This document shows positions 11,111 through 20,518 of a DNA stretch of 64,000 bases, piece by piece. The translations under genes were made by a program, and so were the position numbers. Origin of the DNA: Fallopia convolvulus (Eukaryota > Streptophyta > Magnoliopsida > Caryophyllales > Polygonaceae); the NCBI GenBank assembly GCA_964016875.1, contig OZ024718.1:39682406-39746405 (forward strand), written 5' to 3'. The notes under the pieces were generated by a model, which saw only the letters and a list, made by a program, of their open reading frames with translations, did no database searches and was not told the origin of the DNA. The stretch's first letter is position 1. Each line of letters begins with the position of its first letter.

Positions 11111-11744
11111 CTTAGGGTGTAAAATGAGAACAAATATAAGTCGTTAGATTTGGAAAATCAATGGTCTACACGAGACACACTCTTTTTAAGTGATTATTAA
11201 TATTTAGGGGTATTTTTGTACTTACACCCATAAAATAAAATAAAAGCTATTGCAACTCACCTATTTCTTCTATATTGAACGCTCCTTTCTTTTTCTATGT
11301 GGAGACTTCAATTCTCTTTCGATCGATCTTTCTCCTTTTTGTTTGCACCTTACTTCTTCTATTCTAGATCGATTTTGTTGGATTTTGTCTCCAATTTTTG
11401 TTTTCTCATCATAGATTTTGATATAGGTTGCTTTTAAATAGTTTCAGTTCACATTAGGGGTTCTTCAATGTTGGGAGATTGACTCTTCAAATTACATATG
11501 TTTAGTCATGTTTTTGTATTCTTTACACCGATTTTTGTTGATTTTACTCAAATTTATGAAGATTTTGTATGTTTTGTCTTGTAATTTGAAGTTTTGGATT
11601 GAAAATAAAAGCAAAATGCGCAATACTTGTCTAAATGCCCACCATGTGTTTGATAAAATGCCCAAATGATAAACTTTAGAATATTATCCTCTTTTTTATG
11701 TTCTTAATTTTTCTCTAGTTTTATTGCTTCTTCTTTGATAAAAT

Positions 11745-12470
11745 GATATGAACCATATTGAGATTCAATGTGTACAAATTGAAATTAAAGTCATGACACT
11801 AACTACTACGAGCAAAAAATTCATGAACCGTAAGAACACTTATTATGAACCTTAACATGCAAATGTATGAACCGATAAAATATCATTTATGAACTAGAAT
11901 ACATAACACAAATAACAAGTATGGTGAATTAAATTTCATGAACCTTTATGACAATTGTTATGAACCTAACTATATAAAGACATGAACCCATAAAATAGTA
12001 AAATATCATTTATGAAATGTGTACATGCCACAAATAATAAGTATTATGAATTAAATTTCATGAACCTTTTTGACAAATGTTATGAACCTAACTGTATAGA
12101 GACATGAACCCATAAAATATCATTTATGAAATATGATACATGACACAAATAACGAGTATTTTGAATTAAATTTCATGAATTGTATTGACAATTGTCATGA
12201 ACCTAAGCATATAAAAACATGAACCAACATAATGCTATATATGAACTATAATACATGATACACATGAACCTTAAAAAGGTATGAACGATAAGATGAAATA
12301 TTATGAACCTATACTTATAAATATATGAACCGAAAGAACAAATGCCATGAACCAAAAGACATGAACAAAAATAACTAGCATACTTTAAACACATGAATTG
12401 TAAGAAAAACTACTATGAACCTGATCTTACAAAAACATGAACCAAAAGAAGAGCTATAATTAACCAACCA
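11745..12470. repeat. Dispersed ATGAACC motif repeats
   Basis: The word ATGAACC and variants (ATGAACCT, ATGAACCG) recur every 20-60 bases in AT-rich DNA, loosely periodic and not a clean tandem array. The same words appear inverted (GGTTCAT) at 14195-14240 and 15440-15800. Confidence 0.65.
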
Positions 12471-12481
12471 TATGAAGTATT

Positions 12482-12551
12482 ATCCTATGTGGAATTTAAA
12501 CCCACATCTATGTGCACACGCACATTGCTCTACCATTTGAGCTAATAGGCT
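12482..12551 (-). other. tRNA-like sequence (70 nt), probably nonfunctional
   Basis: On the minus strand AGCCTAT and ATAGGAT can pair at 6 of 7 positions as an acceptor stem. TAGCTCAAATGGTAGAGC gives a D arm with a perfect 4-bp stem and an A-box-like sequence. GTGGGTTTAAATTCCAC gives a T arm with a 5-bp stem and 7-base loop. The anticodon arm has a 5-bp stem but only a 6-base loop without the expected U33, so no anticodon can be read. It resembles a decayed tRNA or the head of a tRNA-derived SINE. A second 70-nt copy lies inverted at 15576. Confidence 0.5.
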
Positions 12552-12779
12552 ACAAATAAGTTTTTAATCATGAATATAGGCTACAAAATTTAATAGCTTA
12601 TTAATCATGAATATAGGCTACAAAATTTAATAGATCTCGAATAAGCAATAGATAACAAGATTAGATACATAAAAGAAGCAAATTTTACTAATGTGGGTCT
12701 AAAAAGAACATAGAGATTTTGCATTAGTAAAGGGTATTGATAAACCAAAAATTTCCATAATAATAAGCCAACAATAGTT

Positions 12780-13243
12780 AGTATAACACCTAAGCTTCTA
12801 GGTTAACTCGTGCACCTATACAACATAAGTGCACCACCAGTAGCTAGTATAACACCTAACCATGCAAAAAAGTCAAAGCTAGCTATCAGAATTGACAGGT
12901 TAGGTGCTGCAAAAGAGGGAACAATTATTAGTGTTAATACACCTAGAGGAACAAAACAAGGGAGTAGAACAAGAAATACACCAGCTTAGCAACTTAAGTG
13001 CTGAAATACAAGATAAATAACATACCCATGATCACTGAGTGAGTATACATCGTGAGAAGAAACAATTAACGCACCATAAAACTGGAGCCAATCCCATTTT
13101 TGATAATTTTCCAAGCCAACTATTCCCATCGCAATGCCAATCAAGTAACCTTCTGCATTTCCCAGCAAGATCAAAGTTACCCCATTAGGAGTGAGAACAA
13201 GAAATAGTAAATGTAGGGGCGGGGGGTAAAATATCATCTTCAA
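12780..13243 (-). pseudogene. Unidentified hydrophobic gene fragment or intron
   Basis: The minus strand reads membrane-like segments such as GYLIGIAMGIVGLENYQKW (13080-13150) and, near 12830-12960, LGVILATGGALMLYR. These sit just downstream of the RABA4 exon on the same strand. They could be a second captured gene or chance frames in the RABA4 intron. I do not recognise a family. Confidence 0.2.
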
Positions 13244-13619
13244 GTGAGATCAATTCACCAGTTTAGAAACTAATCTTTGATATTATCTAACTGCAAATGC
13301 AAATTAAAAAAGTTCAGCCAAATATCAAAAGCCTATTATCAAATATACATGTATCATCCAAGTTGCATTATTTTATATTAGTAAATATTACATACAAAAG
13401 CCACAACTTATAGAAACCAGTTGTGCAGAACACCAAACCCATGCCATTTGTTGTCTAGGTGGTTCTAGGAGGCTTTGCAATTCAAAACCCTAGCTCCAGT
13501 GAATCAGTTTTGCAATAGAACAACCAATATACTAAAACTAGTCATTCAAGAAAGGGAACTAAAAAAACGTAAATCTAGGGCTTTGAAGCTTGATTAGATG
13601 ATAGAGATGGAGAAAATAC

Positions 13620-13833
13620 CGTTCTTGACCAGCAGTGTTCCGGATTTGAGCCTTGACACTTCGAGTATGAAATTGAACACCAATAGTAGCCTTGGAGTCC
13701 AAACTGAACTCGTTGCGAGCAAATCGAGCAAGAATTTGTGATTTACTAATAGCGGAGTCGTCAATCAAGATGATTTTTTGAAGATAGAATCCACCTTCTG
13801 ACTAGCATCTCCGTAGCCATCACCACTCGCCAT
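13620..13833 (-). pseudogene. RABA4/Rab11-type small GTPase, captured exon 1
   Basis: RABA4 proteins are Rab11-type GTPases that direct vesicles from the trans-Golgi network. The fragment starts at an ATG (13833) with MASGDGYGDAS. It continues, after a 1-base insertion in an A run near 13780, into SKSQILARFARNEFSLDSKA, TIGV, and KAQI then TAGQER. The P-loop, normally GDSAVGKS, is degraded (DDSAISKS), and the switch segment between TIGV and KAQI is shortened. The exon ends at 13620 in CAAGAACG followed by GTATTTTC, a normal splice donor placed as in plant RABA genes, so this is a genomic fragment and not a retrocopy. About 200 bp upstream looks like 5' UTR. Only the first exon is present. Confidence 0.85.
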
Positions 13834-14252
13834 ATCTTTTTCTTCTTCTTCTTCCTTGTGCATCTTTCTCTCTATTTGTATGTGCAAATTCCCGCAGAAA
13901 ATCAAGCAGAGCAAGATTAGTAAATGGAAGAAAATGAAGGAGGAAGAGAAGAATAATTCAAGAAGAAAGTGCGTGCGTATGTGGAGACGCGAGAAGGGAT
14001 AATGGGGTGAAGGGTATATTTGTCTTACCATTCAATTTTGAGTGAAATTACATTCCGTGCCATCAAAAATGAACCGCCCCTTTTATTTTATTTTTCCCTA
14101 GACTGAATTCTTTTAATCTGGACCATCCAAAATAATAATCAAACGACTCTTATATATTCGCATTTTCCTTGTTATTAGCTTTGCAAAGTGTTCTTACATT
14201 ATGGTTCATAATATGTGATATATTGGTTCATCATTTTATATGATACAATTTA

Positions 14253-15425
14253 GAGAAAATTGCACTAAACCACCCGTTAAATAGGCGAATTTACACTTAA
14301 CCACCCGTTATACACGAATTTGTTTTAAACCACCCAAAACTTCGATTCCGTTAACAAATAGCCACCCATGGCGTTATTCCGTCAAAAATGTCGTTAGATT
14401 GTGTAAGAAGACAACTTTGCCCTCAAATGTTCCAAACATTTACCTGTTAACCAACCCTCTTCCATCGTAAACTTCACATCTCTTAACGGCGACCCGGTCG
14501 GAGCCCGGGGACGCGACGAAGGGCGTGACCATGGAGGCCGCGGCCACCGGCGAGCCGGAGAGGTCGTGGATTGTGACCGTCCAGCCTTTCCTCTCTCCGG
14601 ATCTCAAATTATGAGGATTCCAGTCGCCCGAATTCCTGAACCCGAAATTGCAAGAGAAGACGGGTTGCTTGATGTTGCCTTGGACCTGGAATACCTGCGG
14701 GCTACACTTCGATTCGCCGTCGAACTCGAGGACGAATCGCGGATCCGGGTCGAGGTTGAGGCTCACGTATAACTCGGCCGAGGTTTTGGCATCGGCGATT
14801 GGGACCTAGCCGTTGTGCAATAGCCCCGTGAGCCCCACCGGGACAGATCCAGCACCAAGGAAACCCGGCCGACGAACTTGCCGGATTGGGATCCGAATCC
14901 GATCCCGCAACCTACTTTATTTGTGGCACGGTACACGTCGATGCGCAAAGAGAGAGCGGGGCTTTTCTTCTTCTGGGACTGGAGGCGGTGGAGATCCGCT
15001 TTGCTGAGAGTGAAGCAGGCGGAGGCGGAGGCGGCGGATGAGGCGGCGTCGGGTGCGAAGACGGGGAGGGAGGCGGTTTTGAGAGGGAAGCCGGCGAACT
15101 TGATTTTGCAGTAGAAGAGAGAGGAGATGGGAGTTGGGAGCTTGAGGGCGAGGCTTCCGACCCGTATCCGGAAGAACGGGTAGGGATCCATTTCTAGTTT
15201 CGAGTAATTAGTTGGTTGGTTGATCCAAGAATGAAAGTGGAAATTGGAAATTGGAGGGCAAATTTGTCTTCTTACACAATCTAACGACATTTTTGACGGA
15301 AAAACGCCATGGGTGGCTATTTGTTAATGGAATCGAAGTTTTGGGTGGTTTAAAACAAATTCGTGTATAACGGGTGGTTAAGTGTAAATTCACCTATTTA
15401 ACGGGTGGTTTAGTGCAATTTTCTC
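14253..15425. mobile_element. Pack-MULE carrying a DUF1005 gene fragment
   Basis: The element is 1,173 bp with terminal inverted repeats of about 175 bp that differ at only a few positions; both begin GAGAAAATTGCACTAAACCA. It is flanked by a perfect 9-bp duplication TACAATTTA (14244-14252 and 15426-15434), the Mutator hallmark. Between the repeats lies GC-rich DNA (14450-15230) with plant coding sequence on the minus strand, in sharp contrast to the AT-rich surroundings. There is no transposase, so it depended on an autonomous MULE. Near-identical TIRs and intact TSD suggest a fairly recent insertion. Confidence 0.92.
14485..15191 (-). pseudogene. DUF1005 family protein fragment inside a Pack-MULE
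   Basis: DUF1005 proteins are plant-specific and of unknown biochemical function. The fragment starts at ATG 15191 with MDPYPFFRIRVGSLALKLP and goes on through FYCKIKFAGFPLKTASLPVF and SACFTLSKADLHRLQSQ. In a second frame from about 14815 it reads IADAKTSAELYVSLNLDPDP then RFVLEFDGE, CSPQVFQVQGNIKQPVF, KGWTVTIHDLSGSP and MVTPFVASPGSDRV. These are the conserved blocks of the family in order. It is broken by a frameshift near 14820, by a TAG replacing the Trp of the NGW block, and by loss of the C-terminus where homology ends near 14490. GC content and codon use differ from the neighbours, as expected for a captured host gene. Confidence 0.88.
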
Positions 15426-15575
15426 TACAATTTATTACAAGTGTTCTTACTGTTCATGGATATTATAGTTTATTGTAGTTAGTGTCATGACTTTAGGTTC
15501 ATAATAGTTGCTCTATTGGTTTATGAATTTGTATGTGGTTCATAATAATTGTCAATACAATTCATGTCATTTGGT

Positions 15576-15645
15576 AGCCTATTAACTCAAATGGTAGTGC
15601 AATGTGATTGTGCACAAAGATATGAGTTTGAATCTCACATATGCT
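15576..15645 (+). other. Second tRNA-like sequence (70 nt), inverted copy
   Basis: AGCCTAT and ATATGCT form an acceptor stem with one mismatch. TAACTCAAATGGTAGTGC is the D-arm region, GATTGTG lies in the anticodon loop region, and ATGAGTTTGAATCTCAC is the T arm. It has the same length and layout as 12482-12551, and where the two copies differ one or the other keeps the pairing base. It is probably not a working tRNA gene because stems are mismatched and it lies in a transposon arm. Confidence 0.5.
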
Positions 15646-16052
15646 AATTCTTCTTACCATTCATGTCTTTTAAGTCATACTAGTTGTTATTTTGGTTGTC
15701 TTTTGGTTCACGATAATTGATCTTTTGGTTTATTTTTTTATAAGAATAGATTACATCATCACAATATTTTATCTTACTTTTTATGTCTTTTACCTCATAA
15801 AAGTTGGTCTATTGGTTCATATCTTAATACGACGTCTATAATATGACATGATAGTCTCCTCCATGGATCTATACAAATCTATCCAACACTTTCCAATCCA
15901 AGTCTCCAAGAATCGCCCACGTATTAATCTCTCGAAAGCCTTTGTTTTGGTTTGATTTCTATAGGACTTTTTGATGAAGAAAATGGAATGAAAATAACTG
16001 AAATTTATGAAGATAAGAAGTTGAATTTTGAGGATACAATTCATCCCTAGTG

Positions 16053-16313
16053 TAATATCCCTCATTTTTATAAAGGGTAAGAATGTAATTTTTACATTTC
16101 CTTTAATATAATAAAATTGTTGAATATTTTATTCCATAAGTTTAATATTTTATAACATTTTAAAATGTTATAAAATTTGTTATAAGTTTAAGATCATATT
16201 AAAATTATATTAATATGAGTCTTATTCATTGGTAAATATGTTTATAAATAATAAAACTTATGTAGAAAGTTTATTTCTACAATTCATAGTTAAACAATTA
16301 TTGGTTAAAATAA
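16053..16313 (+). repeat. Truncated LTR copy, repeated at 16488
   Basis: This 261-bp stretch, opening TAATATCCCTC, is repeated with no difference I could see 435 bp downstream at 16488-16748. At 16314 it switches abruptly to internal retroelement sequence (TTTCGGTGACGAAAC), so it is an LTR start cut off by a deletion or recombination. Confidence 0.8.
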
Positions 16314-16344
16314 TTAGTTTGTTTTCCAGAATTGTTCTCGACCT

Positions 16345-16487
16345 AGTTTCGGTGACGAAACTAATTTTAAGGGGGTACTACTATAGTAACCCTCGTTTTT
16401 GTAAGGATCTATCTTTTATTTCGGTTTGGATCCGGGTTAGGTTAAGCTAGTTTCGGGGACGAAACTATTTTTAAGGGGGTACTATTA
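16345..16487 (+). other. Two polypurine-tract regions in a row
   Basis: TTTCGGTGACGAAACTAATT then TTAAGGGGGTACTA at about 16345-16381 is followed by an LTR-like start (TAGTAACCCTCG). TTTCGGGGACGAAACTATTT then TTAAGGGGGTACTA follows at about 16451-16483 before the next LTR start. GACGAAAC plus TTTTTAAGGGGG is the signature that precedes the 3' LTR in Tekay/Del-type gypsy elements, and the same words occur at 53,700, 58,935 and 60,450. Confidence 0.75.
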
Positions 16488-17690
16488 TAATATCCCTCAT
16501 TTTTATAAAGGGTAAGAATGTAATTTTTACATTTCCTTTAATATAATAAAATTGTTGAATATTTTATTCCATAAGTTTAATATTTTATAACATTTTAAAA
16601 TGTTATAAAATTTGTTATAAGTTTAAGATCATATTAAAATTATATTAATATGAGTCTTATTCATTGGTAAATATGTTTATAAATAATAAAACTTATGTAG
16701 AAAGTTTATTTCTACAATTCATAGTTAAACAATTATTGGTTAAAATAATTAAATAAACTATTTTTTTTATTTTTTATTTTATTAAGTTTCTAGATGGTTT
16801 TGAATAAATAAAGTTTTATAAAAAAATAAATTGGGGATGCTTTCCCGAGTTATCAAGGCTACACTAAACTAATTTATTCTTCTTTAAATAAATATACAAA
16901 AAAAAACGCTTGCGTCTTTCTTCAAGCTGTACACAGAAGTCGACCTTTGAGTTCTACCACAACAGAATTCAATGGAACCATGTCTGATTTGGAACCACGT
17001 CAGATTGAAATCAGACGTTCTAAATTCATATGAATTGAAGACTCGGATTGAAGGAGTGCCATCAATGGCTCACTTGATGAGGTCCCTTCGCCTGGCCATG
17101 GGAGTCGAAAGAGTTCGACCACTTCAATGGCCTTATTAGTTCGATCTCATCCTCAGATTCAAGGCCACCACGTCGGATTTGGAGTCCAATCGTCCCATTC
17201 CGAACGTTTTTGGTTCAATCAATTCAATTTCAGATCTAGAATTGAATTAGGGTTTAAATTAAATTGGGGAATTGGAGAGTTGAAATTGGACTATAAAAAG
17301 GGGTTCGGATTTGAGCGTTCTCACAACAAAGTCAGCCTCAAATTATCAATTTCAGAGAAAAACGAGGGAGAGTTAGGAGTTTTCGGGTCAATTGTCGTGT
17401 TGTTTTGGGTTGGAGAAGTCGCCTGGTTTTGGGGTCGGAATTGCCGGAGTCGCCACTGTTCAGGTATATCTGAGTCCGGGCGGTAGGCCGGGTGGCGCCG
17501 TCGAGGCACGGCCGCCGTCTGGTTCTTGTCCGCCTGGTTCTTCCTTCCTCTTTTGTCGTCGTGCTGTGTTAGTTGGCACTGTTGGGGCTGTCCTGTGTTA
17601 TGCGTAGAAAGAAGGAGCAGAGGCAGCCCTGTTGTTGCTGCTTTTGGTATTCGGGTAGATTTTTAGGCTTTAGATCAGGTTGAATTAAAA
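16485..17690 (+). repeat. Gypsy (Tekay-like) LTR, probably the 3' LTR of a deleted element
   Basis: The LTR starts right after the second polypurine tract with ATAATATCCCTC and extends about 1.2 kb. A TATA-like CTATAAAAAGGGG at 17290-17302 is a likely U3 promoter. The right border is not clear; sequence character changes near 17690. The open frames inside it (17127-17607) resemble no protein I recognise. Confidence 0.55.
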
Positions 17691-17826
17691 TATATATAAT
17701 AATAAAAAAGGATGATTTAAATAAATAGCAAAAAAAAAGAGGTTAATTAGGTGGATATTAAGGAGTGTGTGAAAATTAGCTAAATAGCAAAAAACCCCAT
17801 CACCCACCCCCACCCCACTCCCACCG
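17691..17826. other. Spacer between LTR and W-box-like array
   Basis: AT-rich sequence with A runs, then CCCCATCACCCACCCCCACC. No gene or terminus was recognised. Confidence 0.4.
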
Positions 17827-17982
17827 AGTTGACTCGGTCGTTGACCGGGTTGACTCGCCCGTTGACCGAGTTGACTCGGTCGTTGACCAGGTTGACTCGC
17901 CCGTTGACCGGCGTTGACCGACCGTTGACCGGCGTTGACCGATCGTTGACCGGCGTTGACCGACCGTTGACCGGCGTTGACC
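17827..17982. repeat. 21-bp minisatellite with 15 TTGAC(C/T) motifs
   Basis: Units of 21 bp alternate GTTGACTCGGTCGTTGACCGG-type and CGTTGACCGGCGTTGACCGA-type sequences. I counted 15 TTGAC motifs: 11 followed by C and 4 by T. TTGACC/TTGACT is the core of the W-box bound by WRKY transcription factors; binding here is not shown. Since 21 is a multiple of three, several frames stay open (for example 17829-18146 plus and 17685-18171 minus), but these are repeat artefacts. Confidence 0.85.
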
Positions 17983-19197
17983 ATCATCACTATCATCACT
18001 TTCATAACCGTCATCACAACTTATTTCACCGTCATCACAATTTTTTGATGACAAAAAATATAATAAAAGGTAAAAAGTGTCATCAAAATGTCTTGATAAC
18101 ACTTTTTGATGACAAAAAGTATCATCAAAGACATTCAACCACATAAAAACAACCGTCATCACTGTCATCACAATTTATTTCACCGTCATCACAATTTATT
18201 TCACCGTCATCAAAAAATTTTGATGACAAAAAGTGTAATAAAAGGCAAAAAGTATCATCAAAATGTCTTGATGACAACTTTTTGATAACAAAAAGTATCA
18301 TCAAAGGCATTCAAACCATATAAAAACAACCGTCATCACACGGTTCGAACCGTCATCAACTATCATCACTTGTCATCATTACTTGATGACGGTTTGATTG
18401 TCATCAACTATCATCTCTACTTGATGACGGTTCGATTAATTTGTCATCAAAAGGGCCTTGATGACAAACAAGTGTCATCAAACTATCATCACTTAAGCGT
18501 CATCAAATATGTGTCATCACTATCATCACTGTCATCACTACTTGATGACGGTTTGATTGTCATCAACTATCATCATAAATGTCATCTCTACTTGCTGACG
18601 GTTCGATTCTCATCAATCGTCATCGCTATTTGATGACGGTTCGATTGTCATCAATTATCATCACTACTTGATGACGGTTCGATTAATTTGTCATCAAAAG
18701 GGCCTTGATGACAAACAAGTGTCATCAAATTATATATCATCACTTAAGCATCATCAAATATGTGTCATCACTATCATCACTGTCATCACTACTTGATGAC
18801 GGTTTGATTGTCATCAACTATCATCACAAATGTCATCTCTACTTGATGACGGTTCGATTGTCATCAATCGTCATCGCTATTTGATGACGATTCGATTGTC
18901 ATAAATTATCATCACTACTTGATGACGGTTCGATTAATTCGTCATCAAAAGAACCTTGATAACAAACAAGTGTCATCAAAGGGTCTTGAAGATAAACAAC
19001 CGTCATCAAGTGTCATCACTTAAAATTTGTTCGTTTTTATCATCATCGTAAAAAATAGTTGTCATCAAATATCATCGCACACAAAAAATAGTTGTCATCA
19101 CCGCATAAACTACCATTGTATCACTAAAAAAAATCAAATTGTCACTTTGATGAAACTTGTCATCACCGTATAAAATATTCCCAATAATTTCTTGTAT
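17983..19197 (+). repeat. GTCATCA / TGATGAC repeat field, possible CACTA subterminal region
   Basis: GTCATCA, its inverse TGATGAC and the longer word TGATGACGGTTCGATT occur dozens of times in both orientations. A higher-order block of about 290 bp appears twice (near 18410-18700 and 18670-18970). The field ends near 19185-19197 in TTTCTTGTATTAG, close to the TTTCTTGTAGTG right end of plant CACTA transposons. No matching left terminus or transposase was found, so this would be one end only. Confidence 0.5.
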
Positions 19198-20518
19198 TAG
19201 CTACTCCCTCCTATCAGTTATAAATGACGTTTTAAAATCTTGCACATAAATTAAGAACATTTCACTTCCAATAATAGTAACTTTTACTATTGTAAATAAA
19301 AAAGCGTGGAAAGTACAAATTTTTTTTCTTCAAACGCCTTACTTAAAATTGTGTACAGTAAGTTGCTAGCTAGCTACTCCCACATGTAGCAGCCTTATAC
19401 TTTGTTTCTACTTTGTGTACAGTGTGTTGATGGAATTTTTGTTTATATATACAAAAAAAATCAGCAACAACATGCTTCAATTCATCTTCAGAACAGTGTA
19501 ATTATGTTGAAATGAATCTGTGCAATTGGAAGCTGTGGAGCATGTGATATGCCCAACCTTCGATCAAAAGTCACGTTCACTGGCCATAAAGTGGGAGACA
19601 TCAGCTGCATCTTCAACCTAGAAAAAGGGTATATAGGACATCAATAAATAAATGAAAGCGGGTACTGTAAAGAGAAACAAAACTTAAAAAATAGTACACA
19701 GCATGAAACTTGTAACCCTATGTTATAGCTTTCAAATGAGTATTCATGAGAATGGATTGGACTTCGTAGCCCTTGATCGAGCCAAAATATTGAAGCGGTG
19801 TATGAAGTTTCGATGTCTTAAAGTTAGGCTGGAATGAAGCTTTAGGCGTGGTTTCCTTTTGGGCTTCAAGGACTTGAATGTTATCATCTTGGGAATGAAG
19901 AAACTTAGCATAAGTGGGCTAGCCCTCAAACGGAAAAGATGCACAAAGGTGTGGCAATTGTGGCCATCAATGTAATTATATGCGCAAATGAAGGTGGTCA
20001 TAGAAGAGAGTGTTGAGTGAGAATGGCCGTTACAGAGGCACACCAAGCAAAGCATGATGTGACCTATGCAAGGTCACTAATAAGATAGAGACTAAAAGAT
20101 CCTTCTAAAATATCTCAACAGGTTCTAGAACTATCTTTTGTAAGGATAGGTGTCCCGTAGGACATGCCTATGTGTTGTCAATATATACTGTTGTAATCAG
20201 TCATGAATGAAATCAAGGCAAATTCATTTTTCACCATCTCCTTCACATACAATCGAGTAGTAACATCAAGAGTATGAAGGTTGTTTTCAAAAGAAGAACG
20301 GTAATTAGGGTTCTTGTGAATTCAAATGCACTATACCGAAAGAGAGCTTTTTTAAAAAGAAAAAAAAAAGAGAAGTGCAACTCTTGGCATTGATCGAAGA
20401 GTTGATGATATATTGAAATGTAAATCCCTCCATAAATAAGGTAAGACGCTCATTCTAAGACCTAAGTTGAATTTTCCATATTTTTTGGTTGACTGATTTG
20501 TGGATACTGTAGGAACGA
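19198..20518. other. Unassigned stretch; possible copia LTR remnant near 20100-20270
   Basis: No gene was recognised. A minus-strand frame at 19744-20055 has no family resemblance. 20100-20270 (ending in the region ATATATACTGTTGTAATCAG then ATGAATGAAATCAAGG) has the look of a copia LTR promoter and polyadenylation region, but I cannot pair it with another copy. Confidence 0.3.

Larger units (their letters stand above)
11114..14170. mobile_element. Candidate Mutator-like element carrying gene fragments
   Basis: The left edge reads AAAATGAGAACAAATATAAG then TCGTTAGATT. The reverse complement of 14080-14170 reads GAAAATGCGAATATATAAGA then GTCGTTTGAT. These look like diverged terminal inverted repeats. 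The left arm contains many ATGAACC words and a tRNA-like sequence. The interior holds a RABA4 exon and a hydrophobic fragment, both on the minus strand. I found no clean 9-bp duplication, so the borders are approximate and the MULE call is inference. Confidence 0.45.
14171..16050. repeat. Inverted partial copy of the ATGAACC-rich arm, interrupted by a Pack-MULE
   Basis: Outside the Pack-MULE (14253-15425), this AT-rich stretch carries GGTTCAT words and a tRNA-like sequence in the orientation opposite to 11745-12551. It therefore looks like another copy, or the opposite arm, of the same transposon family. No coding sequence was recognised outside the Pack-MULE. Confidence 0.45.

Noticed and set aside
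12482..12551. Functional tRNA gene
   Set aside because: The anticodon loop has six bases and no U33, and the sequence sits in a transposon arm with an inverted sister copy. It was kept only as tRNA-like.
17685..18171. Overlapping open frames on both strands with VNAGQRS, STTESTR and LTGVDRP repeats
   Set aside because: They are translations of the 21-bp TTGAC minisatellite in several frames. All frames stay open because 21 is a multiple of three.
19202..19340. Stowaway-like start CTCCCTCC next to TA
   Set aside because: No inverted copy (GGAGGGAG) is present downstream within a MITE-sized distance and no TA duplication could be placed.
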